The position numbers and the translations under genes are program-made. From Oscillospiraceae bacterium (GTDB taxonomy: Bacteria > Bacillota > Clostridia > Oscillospirales > Ruminococcaceae), in contig JAFQND010000215.1 of the NCBI GenBank assembly GCA_017396055.1, positions 1 through 5,386 on the forward strand: a stretch of 5,386 nucleotides of DNA, given 5' to 3'. The number at the start of each line of letters is the position of its first letter. Within the stretch, counting starts at the first letter, position 1. Below are positions 1-5,386 of the stretch, in pieces. The notes under the pieces were generated by a model. It made no database searches and was not told the DNA's origin. It saw only the letters and a list, made by a program, of their open reading frames with translations.

Positions 1-516
1 GATGAACAGGTCGCAGGAATATTTATAAAGAAGGCATTCGACGTTGCAGCAGTTGACCGAGCGTCCTCTGACCGGGTCAAAGACATAGTCGCCGTCGCAG
101 ACCGGTACGCCCATTTCGGCATAGCCATAGTGCGCCACATAGGAGATCGAAGAACCGGGAGGACAGAAGGCATAGAAATTCTCGTTGCCGAGCACGCGGC
201 GGACCATTGCCATCGATTCCTGCTCGTTCTTTTTGAAGAGGGCGAGGGCTTCGTCGTAGTCTTCGATATCGGTGTATTCACAGATGGTGGGATGATAGGA
301 ATGTCTCAGCGAATGGGACTCGATCTCGTGATGGCGCAGCTCTTCGATGACATCGGTGCGGCCCCATTTTTCCAGTGCTTCGGCCAGCCAGCCGACCACA
401 TTATAACATCCTTTGACGCCGTGCTCACGGAGGATGCGTCCGGTGCGGAGAATACCGTCGGCGCCTTTCGGGTTGACATAATCTTCGGTATCAAAGCTGA
501 AAATAACGTCGGTCAT
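1..516 (-). CDS. Polysaccharide deacetylase-like (NodB-fold) protein, second tandem copy; 3' end cut off by window edge
   Basis: This is the first 172 codons of a minus-strand gene that leaves the window at position 1. The ATG at 514-516 is preceded by AGAAGGA with 5 bases between, which supports this start. The protein begins with the metal-site motif FSFDTED (D9, D12) and has HSLRH (H68, H72) followed by SYHP, as in carbohydrate esterase family 4 / NodB-type deacetylases. CPPG at 118-121 stands where classical members have an Arg-x-Pro motif. The sequence aligns without gaps to the upstream gene over residues 1-142, with 104 of 142 identical by hand count; past this point the two diverge and are offset by one residue. 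Cysteines C156, C157, C161 and C168 form a cluster. No signal peptide is seen, so a cytoplasmic enzyme is likely. It starts 16 bases after the stop of the upstream copy and is probably co-transcribed with it. The exact substrate is unknown, and the C-terminal half is not visible. Confidence 0.88.
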   Translation of the reverse strand, partial: MTDVIFSFDTEDYVNPKGADGILRTGRILREHGVKGCYNVVGWLAEALEKWGRTDVIEELRHHEIESHSLRHSYHPTICEYTDIEDYDEALALFKKNEQESMAMVRRVLGNENFYAFCPPGSSISYVAHYGYAEMGVPVCDGDYVFDPVRGRSVNCCNVECLLYKYSCDLFI

Positions 517-532
517 GATGATCCTTCTTTCG

Positions 533-1867
533 TTAATAGATTCTGCGGGTGGAGCCTTTGGGCAGCCGGATGGTCCAGCTCTGCAGCCTCAGCCGGTCGG
601 AGATGAAACGGTCTTCCAGTTCGGGGGAGTGGATCCAGGTGCCGCGATAACAGAGATCCCGCAGCATGGGGAATTCGTTCAGGTCGATCTGCCACTTGTC
701 GGGAACGATGACGGCCTGTTCGCTGCCTGAAAGGATCTGAAGCGCGGCTCTCAGCCAGTCGGCGGGGCCCAGTTTTTTGCCGCCCGCTTCGATCACGGTG
801 GGGAGGAATTCGCCGTCTCTGATCTGAGCGGCGCTTTCCCGAAGCTCTTCTGCGGTAACCTTCACCGGCTGTGTGACAGCATAGGGAACATCCATAAAAC
901 CATAGACCTTGCCGCAGTGGTGTTCCTCTTTGCCCAGAAGGAGATCTCTCGAAGCCAGCAGGATGTCGCTCAGACAGAAGGAGCCGGGCTCGGTGACGGG
1001 GAAGAAATCCTCCTCCAGCGCCGCTTTGAGGGCGGGGATATCGCTTGGGCGGATGGTTCTTTCGGGGTCGGCATTTTCCCGGACGATGTCCGAACAGGTG
1101 ACGATATGGAATCTGGGGTCTGCCTTTATCGTCTCGACAAAGAAGCGGAAATTCTCTTCGAATTTTCTGACGGTCTCTTCCGGCAGCAGGTCGCTGAGCT
1201 GCCATTCGCCTTCGGTGTTATAGCCGTCGAAATTCTGCTTGTCGCAGAAGGTGGTCAGGGTGCTCTTCTGGGGATGATGGAAGAGAATGACGTTTTCCAG
1301 TTTGGCGATCTTTTCGATCATCTCGAGGATCTGCGGTCTGTCCCAGCGCAGGAAACTGTCCGCCGAGAATTTGCAGGGGAGGCAGCCGATGTTGCAGATG
1401 TTCATGACTCTGCCGCTCTTTTCGTCATAGACGCAGTTCGAACCGTCCACCAGCTTAAAGCCCATATCGGCATAGCCGTAATAGCCCACATAGGAAAGAT
1501 AGAATCCGGGCGGACAGGCGGCGTGGAATGCTTCGTTGCCGACGACACGGCGGACCATGCCCAGCGAACTCTCTTCGTTTTCGCGGAAGATACGCATGGC
1601 TTTGTCGAAATCTTCGATGTCGGTATATTCACAGATAGTGGGATGATAAGAGTGACGGAGGGAATGGGTCTCGGTCTCATGCAGTCTGAGCTCTTCGATG
1701 GCATCTTCGCGGCCCCATTTTTCCAGCGCTTCGGCCAGCCAGCCTACGACATTATAACAGCCTTTGATGCCGTTTTCCCTGAGAATGCGTCCGGCTCTGA
1801 CGATACCGTCGGCGCCTTTTTCGTTGACATAATCTTCCGTATCAAAGCTGAAAACGATATTGGTCAT
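533..1867 (-). CDS. Polysaccharide deacetylase-like (NodB-fold) protein with an extra C-terminal module
   Basis: This is a complete 444-residue protein, first gene of the minus-strand operon. Its ATG follows a purine-rich GAGGGAG site placed close to the start. Residues 1 to about 262 form a NodB-like domain: FSFDTED (D9, D12), HSLRH (H68, H72) with SYHP, CPPG (118-121), the late motif ILFHHP (H197, H198) and a closing strand at VTCSD (256-260). These are the expected metal-binding and catalytic positions of a carbohydrate de-N-acetylase or deacetylase, although CPPG replaces the classical Arg-containing motif. Residues about 270-444 lie outside the catalytic domain. A segment there, GEFLPTVIEAGGKKL followed by WLRAALQIL (352-379), resembles pseudomurein-binding-type repeats; this is a by-eye resemblance only. 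Cys145, 158, 162 and 165 cluster after the CPPG motif. No signal peptide or membrane span is apparent, so the substrate may be an imported or intracellular sugar or oligosaccharide. The fold assignment is firm; the reaction and substrate are inferred. Confidence 0.9.
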   Translation of the reverse strand: MTNIVFSFDTEDYVNEKGADGIVRAGRILRENGIKGCYNVVGWLAEALEKWGREDAIEELRLHETETHSLRHSYHPTICEYTDIEDFDKAMRIFRENEESSLGMVRRVVGNEAFHAACPPGFYLSYVGYYGYADMGFKLVDGSNCVYDEKSGRVMNICNIGCLPCKFSADSFLRWDRPQILEMIEKIAKLENVILFHHPQKSTLTTFCDKQNFDGYNTEGEWQLSDLLPEETVRKFEENFRFFVETIKADPRFHIVTCSDIVRENADPERTIRPSDIPALKAALEEDFFPVTEPGSFCLSDILLASRDLLLGKEEHHCGKVYGFMDVPYAVTQPVKVTAEELRESAAQIRDGEFLPTVIEAGGKKLGPADWLRAALQILSGSEQAVIVPDKWQIDLNEFPMLRDLCYRGTWIHSPELEDRFISDRLRLQSWTIRLPKGSTRRIY

Positions 1868-1894
1868 ATTCTCCCTCTTTTCCTTTTTTTCTTC

Positions 1895-1923
1895 ATCATA
1901 ATATGGGAAATGGTATTTGTCAA
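1895..1923 (-). promoter_or_regulatory. Sigma-A promoter of the deacetylase-like operon
   Basis: On the minus strand TTGACA (1923-1918) is followed after 17 bases by TATGAT (1900-1895), an almost perfect sigma-70/sigma-A promoter. Transcription would start near 1888, giving a leader of about 20 bases that consists mostly of purines and contains the ribosome binding site. The nested dyad at 1931-1977 lies immediately upstream of the -35 box. Confidence 0.8.
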
Positions 1924-1930
1924 GCAGATG

Positions 1931-1977
1931 CCTGTATGACGTGCACTATATTGCATGATATAGAATGTTTATACAGG
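1931..1977. promoter_or_regulatory. Nested dyad, candidate regulator binding site
   Basis: CCTGTAT (1931-1937) and ATACAGG (1971-1977) are perfect 7-bp inverted arms. Inside them CTATAT (1946-1951) and ATATAG (1958-1963) form a second perfect inverted pair with almost the same centre (1954 and 1954.5). The centre is about 66 bases upstream of the predicted start of the deacetylase operon, a position typical of activator sites; the plus-strand promoter lies further away at 2037. A role in control of the sugar operon is inferred. No regulator gene of a matching type is next to it. Confidence 0.5.
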
Positions 1978-2036
1978 AAAATTTCATCAATTTTTCATAA
2001 AAGTGAATGAATTATATCCAAAAGCGGGAATAGAGG

Positions 2037-2066
2037 TTGCCAAATCCTGTTGAAATGTGCTATAAT
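2037..2066 (+). promoter_or_regulatory. Extended -10 promoter of the NhaC-family antiporter gene
   Basis: TTGCCA (2037-2042), an 18-base spacer and a perfect TATAAT (2061-2066) preceded by TGC (an extended -10 element) make a strong sigma-A promoter. Initiation would fall near 2072-2074, leaving a leader of about 35 bases, too short for a riboswitch. Confidence 0.8.
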
Positions 2067-2078
2067 ATATCGCATTAA

Positions 2079-2091
2079 AGTGTAAAACACT
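2079..2091 (+). promoter_or_regulatory. Short perfect palindrome in the antiporter leader (operator or 5' hairpin)
   Basis: AGTGT (2079-2083), AAA, ACACT (2087-2091) is a perfect inverted repeat with a three-base centre. It lies a few bases after the predicted transcription start and just before the ribosome binding site AAGGAG (2096-2101). It could be a repressor operator or a small mRNA 5' stem. The sequence shows the symmetry; the function is inferred. Confidence 0.45.
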
Positions 2092-2108
2092 GAAAAAGGA
2101 GAATATGT

Positions 2109-3647
2109 ATGGAAATGATCCAAGTAGGATGGCTGTCCATCCTGCCTCCGCTGATCGCCATTGTTCTGGCTCTGATCACCAAGGAGGTTATCTCTTCGCT
2201 GCTGGTCGGTATCTTTGCAGGTACCCTGATCTATGCGTGCAATGCCTTTACCGGCGTGATGGGTGTTGCTGTCGGTACTGTTGACGTCACCTTCTCTCTG
2301 ATGTCCTCCAAGTTTGCTGACAACGTCAACATCATTCTGTTCCTCTGCTTCCTGGGCGCACTGGTCGCTGTCATCACCAAGGCAGGCGGCTCTCATGCTT
2401 ACGGCGTCTGGGCTGCTTCCAAGCTCAAGTCCAAACGTTCCGCACAGCTGGCTACCGCAGGTCTGGGTGCACTGATCTTCATCGATGACTACTTTAACTG
2501 CCTGACCGTCGGCACCGTTATGAAACCCGTCACTGACAAGTATCAGGTTTCCCGTGCAAAGCTGGCTTACATCATCGACGCCACCGCCGCTCCTATCTGC
2601 ATCATCGCCCCCATCTCCAGCTGGGCTGCAGCAGTCGGTTCCAACCTGGTCGATGCCGGTACTTTCACCAGCCCCATGGCTGCTTTCATCGCTTCTATTC
2701 CCTATAACCTTTACGCTCTGCTCTCTCTTATTCTGGTTGTTGTTCTCTGCTGCACCAAGCTGGACTTCGGTCCCATGGCAAAGGCTGAGGCTGCTGCCGC
2801 AGAAGGCAATCTGGGCGCTGTCGACACCGCTTCCAAAGAGGAAAACGTCGAGACCAAGGGCCGCGTATTTGACCTGATCATTCCCGTTATCGGTCTGATC
2901 GTCTTCTCTGTTCTGGCAATGCTGTACACCGGCGGCTTCTTTGAGGGCGGTATGACCCTGGCTGACGGCTTCGGCAACTGCGACTCTGCTTTCTCTCTGG
3001 TACTGGGCGGCGCCGGCGGCCTGATCGTTGCATTCCTGCTGTTCGTTCCCCGCGGTGTTGTCAAGTTCCGTGATTTCATGGCCGGCATCAACGAGGGTAT
3101 CAAATCCATGGTTCCCGCCTGCACTATCCTGACCCTGGCATGGACCATCAGCGGCGTCTGCCGTGACCTGCTGGGCACCGGCGAATATGTCGGCGCTCTG
3201 GTCGAGCAGATGAACGTTTCCTTTGCTTTCATCCCCGCCATCGTCTTTGTCGTTGCTGCTCTGCTGTCCTTCTCCATGGGCACCGCATGGGGCACCTTCG
3301 GCATTCTGATCCCCATCGTTCTGGTCGTTATGGAAGCCTGCCCCGAGGCTCATCTGCTGATCGCTGCTCTGGCTGCTACCCTGGCCGGCTCTGTCTTCGG
3401 TGACCATTGCTCTCCCATCTCCGATACCACCATCCTGTCCTCCACCGGTGCCGGTGTGGACCACATGCAGCACGTTTCCACCCAGATGCCCTATGCGATC
3501 GTTACTGCCATCGCCGCCTTCATCGGCTATCTGGCAGCCGGCTTCTCCAACGGCAATGTCTTTGTCACCTTGGGTGTCGGTGTCGCTGCTCTGGTTGCGA
3601 TCATCTTTATCCTTCGCGCTTACGACAAGAAAAAGGCCAAGGCCTGA
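2109..3647 (+). CDS. Na+/H+ antiporter NhaC family membrane protein
   Basis: This is a complete 512-residue, very hydrophobic inner-membrane transporter with roughly 12 or more membrane segments. AAGGAG at 2096-2101, 7 bases before the ATG, fixes the start. Family signatures are FIDDYFNCLTVGTVM (124-138), APICIIAPISSW (161-172), SFSMGTAWGTFGI (387-399) and FGDHCSPISDTTILSSTGAG (430-449). Acidic residues D126, D127, D432 and D439 within these motifs are likely ion-coupling positions. A hydrophilic Ala/Glu-rich loop at about 217-252 separates the two halves, and the C-terminus ends in a Lys-rich tail. NhaC-family members exchange Na+ and H+, and some relatives couple this to organic acids or amino acids, so the substrate cannot be fixed from sequence. 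The codon choice is strongly biased, with no TTA, CTA or TCA in the whole frame, and with the strong promoter this suggests high expression. The gene is a single-gene unit closed by the terminator at 3665-3700. Confidence 0.93.
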   Translation: MEMIQVGWLSILPPLIAIVLALITKEVISSLLVGIFAGTLIYACNAFTGVMGVAVGTVDVTFSLMSSKFADNVNIILFLCFLGALVAVITKAGGSHAYGVWAASKLKSKRSAQLATAGLGALIFIDDYFNCLTVGTVMKPVTDKYQVSRAKLAYIIDATAAPICIIAPISSWAAAVGSNLVDAGTFTSPMAAFIASIPYNLYALLSLILVVVLCCTKLDFGPMAKAEAAAAEGNLGAVDTASKEENVETKGRVFDLIIPVIGLIVFSVLAMLYTGGFFEGGMTLADGFGNCDSAFSLVLGGAGGLIVAFLLFVPRGVVKFRDFMAGINEGIKSMVPACTILTLAWTISGVCRDLLGTGEYVGALVEQMNVSFAFIPAIVFVVAALLSFSMGTAWGTFGILIPIVLVVMEACPEAHLLIAALAATLAGSVFGDHCSPISDTTILSSTGAGVDHMQHVSTQMPYAIVTAIAAFIGYLAAGFSNGNVFVTLGVGVAALVAIIFILRAYDKKKAKA

Positions 3648-3664
3648 TCCTGTTTTCTGAAATG

Positions 3665-3700
3665 AAAAGAGCCGTCTTTCGGGGCGGCTCTTTTGTTTTT
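3665..3700 (+). terminator. Intrinsic terminator of the antiporter gene
   Basis: AAAAGAGCCG (3665-3674) pairs with CGGCTCTTTT (3685-3694). The stem can continue inward with G-T wobbles to a TTCG loop (3678-3681), and a T-tract interrupted by one G follows. The stem starts 17 bases after the antiporter stop codon. Confidence 0.9.
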
Positions 3701-3703
3701 CCA

Positions 3704-3732
3704 TTGACTTTCCTAAACCAAAGGAGTACAAT
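3704..3732 (+). promoter_or_regulatory. Sigma-A promoter of the MarR-family gene
   Basis: TTGACT (3704-3709), a 17-base spacer and TACAAT (3727-3732) form a good sigma-A promoter that begins only three bases after the preceding terminator's T-tract. The predicted start is near 3739. Confidence 0.78.
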
Positions 3733-3745
3733 AAAAGTAAGTCAA
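3704..3745. repeat. Promoter-spanning inverted repeat, candidate MarR operator
   Basis: TTGACTT (3704-3710), which includes the -35 box, is repeated in perfect inverted form as AAGTCAA (3739-3745) at the predicted transcription start. The arms are 28 bases apart. Placement over the two ends of the promoter fits autorepression by the MarR-type protein encoded just downstream. However, MarR proteins usually bind one compact palindrome, so two half-sites this far apart would be atypical. A weaker dyad, TCCT/AGGA (3711-3714/3722-3725), lies in the spacer. Confidence 0.4.
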
Positions 3746-3761
3746 GAAAGGAGACGGTTGA

Positions 3762-4217
3762 ATGGCAGACCATGTGCACAGATACCGTGAGATCGACCGG
3801 AACGTTGGTCGGCTCAACCGGGTGTGCCTGTATAAATTACTGGAGGGCGAAAAAATTCATCCGGGACAGCCTCCCATTCTGAAACTGCTTCTGGAAAAAG
3901 ACGGCCGCAGCCAGTGTGAGCTGGCCTGCATCATCGGCGTCAGCCGCGCCTCGCTCGGTGTGTCCCTTCGCCGGATGGAAAAAGCCGGTCTGATCAGCAG
4001 ATGCCCTGACGAGAAAGACTCCCGTTATAATATGGTTTATCTGACCGAAGAGGGAAAGGCGATGGCGGAAAAATCGATCGCCGCGCTGGATACGCTCACC
4101 AAAGCAAAGCTGAAGGGCTTTACCGAAGAAGAAATCGAACAGATGCTCTCTTACTTTGACCGTATCCGTGAGAATCTGTCTGTTTTGCAGGAAGATCTTT
4201 ACGGCAAAAAGAAATGA
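3762..4217 (+). CDS. MarR-family winged helix-turn-helix transcriptional regulator
   Basis: This is a 151-residue protein of normal length for MarR dimers. AAAGGAG (3747-3753), 8 bases before the ATG, supports the start. Residues 1-30 and about 104-146 form the helical dimerisation ends. GQPPILKLLLEKDGRSQCELA (35-55) matches the family's entry into the DNA-binding domain; recognition-helix residues lie at about 58-72 (GVSRASLGVSLRRME), and the wing is PDEKDSRYNMVYLTEEG (82-98) with the conserved Asp-x-Arg (D86, R88) and LT. Cysteines are at 22, 52, 56 and 81; redox sensing is possible but not shown. The gene has its own promoter and terminator, and the inverted repeat at 3704-3745 suggests autoregulation. 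Its targets are not evident: the flanking antiporter and esterase genes are candidates by proximity only. Confidence 0.92.
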   Translation: MADHVHRYREIDRNVGRLNRVCLYKLLEGEKIHPGQPPILKLLLEKDGRSQCELACIIGVSRASLGVSLRRMEKAGLISRCPDEKDSRYNMVYLTEEGKAMAEKSIAALDTLTKAKLKGFTEEEIEQMLSYFDRIRENLSVLQEDLYGKKK

Positions 4218-4223
4218 CCCCTG

Positions 4224-4267
4224 AAAAAGACCAGATCTGAGACGATCACTCAGGATGGTCTTTTTTT
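4224..4267 (+). terminator. Intrinsic terminator of the MarR-family gene
   Basis: AAAAAGACCA (4224-4233) pairs with TGGTCTTTTT (4256-4265). An upper stem, CTGAG (4237-4241) with CTCAG (4249-4253), sits above a 3x2 internal loop. Seven Ts follow the G+C part of the stem. It begins 6 bases after the MarR stop codon. Confidence 0.9.
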
Positions 4268-4290
4268 ATACTATTCTTGGCTGATTATCG

Positions 4291-4319
4291 ATGGCAAATC
4301 CCTTCGGGACAGGTATAAT
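4291..4319 (+). promoter_or_regulatory. Probable sigma-A promoter of the esterase-like gene
   Basis: A perfect TATAAT (4314-4319) lies 17 bases after ATGGCA (4291-4296), a partial -35 match. The predicted start is near 4326, about 23 bases ahead of the ATG. The spacer contains the small dyad TCCC-TTC-GGGA (4299-4309), which could be an operator half or chance. Confidence 0.65.
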
Positions 4320-4348
4320 GAAGATAGAACGGAAAGGGAGGAATCTCT

Positions 4349-5386
4349 ATGAAACGGACCCGTACAAATTATGACCTGCGCAGCCTTTATACCGCGTCTG
4401 CGGCACCCGTTTTCACCACAAAAGAAGCACTGGAACAGCGCCGGGAAGAGCTGCGGTTCAACCTACGCATGGCGGCAGGCCTTTATCCCTGGCCGGAAAA
4501 GACACCGCTCAATGCCCGCTATCAGCTGGTAGGGGAATATGATGGCTATTCGGTACAGAAGGTGATGTTCGAGAGTTTCCCCGGGCTCTGGTCCACCGGT
4601 AATCTTTATCTGCCCAAACCGCTGCTTCGTCCTGCGCCTGCGATTTTGAACGTCATCGGACACTGGCGGGAACAGCGTCTCCACCGCAGCGAAAAAGCCG
4701 ATTATCCCCAGCAGATCGCCAATTTTGCAAAGATGGGCTTTGTCTGTCTTGTCACCGACATGATCGGCATGGCGGACAGCCGGCAGCTGAGCCATGAATA
4801 CGGTGCGGGAGCCGAAAACGAGCTCTGGCTCACCAACGGTGTGGGTGTACAGCTGTGGAACAATATCCGCGCGCTGGACCTTCTCTGTTCGATGCCGGAG
4901 GTTGACGGCAGCCGGATCGGTGTCACCGGTGCGTCCGGCGGCGGCAGCCAGTCGCTCTTCCTCGCCCTGTCGGATGACCGTATCAAAGCGGTCGCTCCCA
5001 TCAATATGATGTCGCTTCATTTTGAGGGCGGCTGTCAGTGTGAAAATGCCCCCGGTCTCCGCCGGGAGGCCATCAATATGGAAATGTGCGCCGCCCTGGC
5101 GCCCAGACCTCTTTTCCTTGCGGGCTCCACCGGCGACTGGACCTGTAATCTCGAAACGGCAGAGCTGCCGATGATGCGGGAAGCCTACGGGCTTTTCGGC
5201 GAGGAGAAGAATGTGCATCATTTCTATCAGGTCGCCGACCATCAGTATAACTCCAAGACCCGCCATGAGGTCTATCGCTTCTTTGCAAAGTACCTGCAGG
5301 GCAGGGAATATGTCTGGAACGAACAGGAGATCCCGCTGAAGGATCCTGATATCCTCACCTGGTTCAAAGACGGAGAGCGCGCTCCC
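4349..5386 (+). CDS. Alpha/beta-hydrolase, acetylxylan-esterase-like; 3' end cut off by window edge
   Basis: There are 346 codons without a stop, continuing past the right edge. AGGGAGG (4335-4341), 7 bases before the ATG, supports the start. The translation, which I made by hand, shows an alpha/beta-hydrolase: the nucleophile elbow VTGASGGGSQS has Ser196 (codon 4934-4936), the acid is probably Asp263 in GSTGDWT, and the base is His298 in VADHQYN. The conserved segment GGCQCENAPGLR (226-237) is characteristic of a group usually annotated as acetylxylan esterase-like or dienelactone-hydrolase-like. Residues about 82-170 hold the early beta strands, with NVIGHW (101-106) in the oxyanion region and VTDMIGMADS near 135. 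No signal peptide is seen, so a cytoplasmic esterase acting on an imported, acylated or acetylated sugar is likely. It has its own promoter and lies downstream of an effective terminator. The fold and triad are firm; the substrate is not known. The last ~10% or less of the protein is probably missing. Confidence 0.87.
   Translation, partial: MKRTRTNYDLRSLYTASAAPVFTTKEALEQRREELRFNLRMAAGLYPWPEKTPLNARYQLVGEYDGYSVQKVMFESFPGLWSTGNLYLPKPLLRPAPAILNVIGHWREQRLHRSEKADYPQQIANFAKMGFVCLVTDMIGMADSRQLSHEYGAGAENELWLTNGVGVQLWNNIRALDLLCSMPEVDGSRIGVTGASGGGSQSLFLALSDDRIKAVAPINMMSLHFEGGCQCENAPGLRREAINMEMCAALAPRPLFLAGSTGDWTCNLETAELPMMREAYGLFGEEKNVHHFYQVADHQYNSKTRHEVYRFFAKYLQGREYVWNEQEIPLKDPDILTWFKDGERAP

Noticed and set aside
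130..606. 158-residue plus-strand open frame over the left deacetylase-like gene
   Set aside because: It is an in-register shadow that resembles the shadow of the paralogous gene only because the true genes are similar.
513..1205. 230-residue minus-strand open frame in another register of the deacetylase-like gene
   Set aside because: The Arg/Pro-rich translation is typical of an out-of-frame reading of GC-biased codons, and the correct frame is clear.
917..1939. 340-residue plus-strand open frame over the complete deacetylase-like gene
   Set aside because: It is an in-register antisense shadow. The minus-strand frame carries NodB-type motifs, a consensus promoter and a paralogue.
2067..2108. 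Riboswitch or attenuator ahead of the antiporter gene
   Set aside because: The predicted leader is only about 35 bases and holds one short palindrome, with no room for an aptamer or terminator.
1995..3779. 594-residue open frame on the minus strand over the antiporter gene
   Set aside because: It is exactly in register with the sense codons, has a low-complexity Gly/Asp/Gln/Ser-rich translation, and exists because the sense gene avoids TTA, CTA and TCA. The antiporter frame has the family motifs and a ribosome binding site.
2109..4217. Antiporter and MarR regulator as one operon
   Set aside because: A strong intrinsic terminator and a separate near-consensus promoter lie between them, so they are best treated as separate units.
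4463..5266. 267-residue minus-strand open frame over the esterase-like gene
   Set aside because: The sense strand gives a catalytic triad and conserved signature with a good ribosome binding site; the antisense translation has no recognisable features.

Overview
The window looks like a piece of chromosome from a low-to-mid GC Bacillota (Firmicutes) bacterium, most likely a Clostridia/Ruminococcaceae-type gut anaerobe. The support is indirect: strong AAGGAG-type ribosome binding sites, near-consensus sigma-A promoters, compact gene packing with intrinsic terminators, and proteins of families common in that group. The genes prefer C- and G-ending codons while the intergenic DNA is AT-rich. No mobile element, RNA gene, CRISPR array or phage gene is visible.

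Layout. On the minus strand, two tandem paralogous NodB-fold (polysaccharide deacetylase-like) genes form a short operon. The complete upstream copy (533-1867) is followed after 16 bases by a second copy (1-516) that runs off the left edge. The 241-bp divergent region 1868-2108 holds a consensus promoter for this operon, a nested dyad just upstream of its -35 box, an extended -10 promoter for the plus-strand gene, and a short palindrome in that gene's leader. On the plus strand come an NhaC-family antiporter (2109-3647) with its own terminator, a MarR-family regulator (3762-4217) with its own promoter, a promoter-spanning inverted repeat and its own terminator, and a promoter followed by an alpha/beta-hydrolase of the acetylxylan-esterase-like group (4349 to the right edge, 3' end missing).

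How they fit together. The two deacetylase-like proteins and the esterase-like hydrolase all suggest removal of acetyl or other ester/amide substituents from carbohydrates, apparently in the cytoplasm because none has a visible signal peptide. The antiporter and the MarR regulator are separate transcription units. Each plus-strand gene has its own promoter and the first two end in terminators, so I see no single multi-gene system. The least explained parts are the tandem deacetylase pair with an unusual C-terminal module and the dyad elements in the promoter regions. I do not see convincing evidence for a wholly new biological system here.
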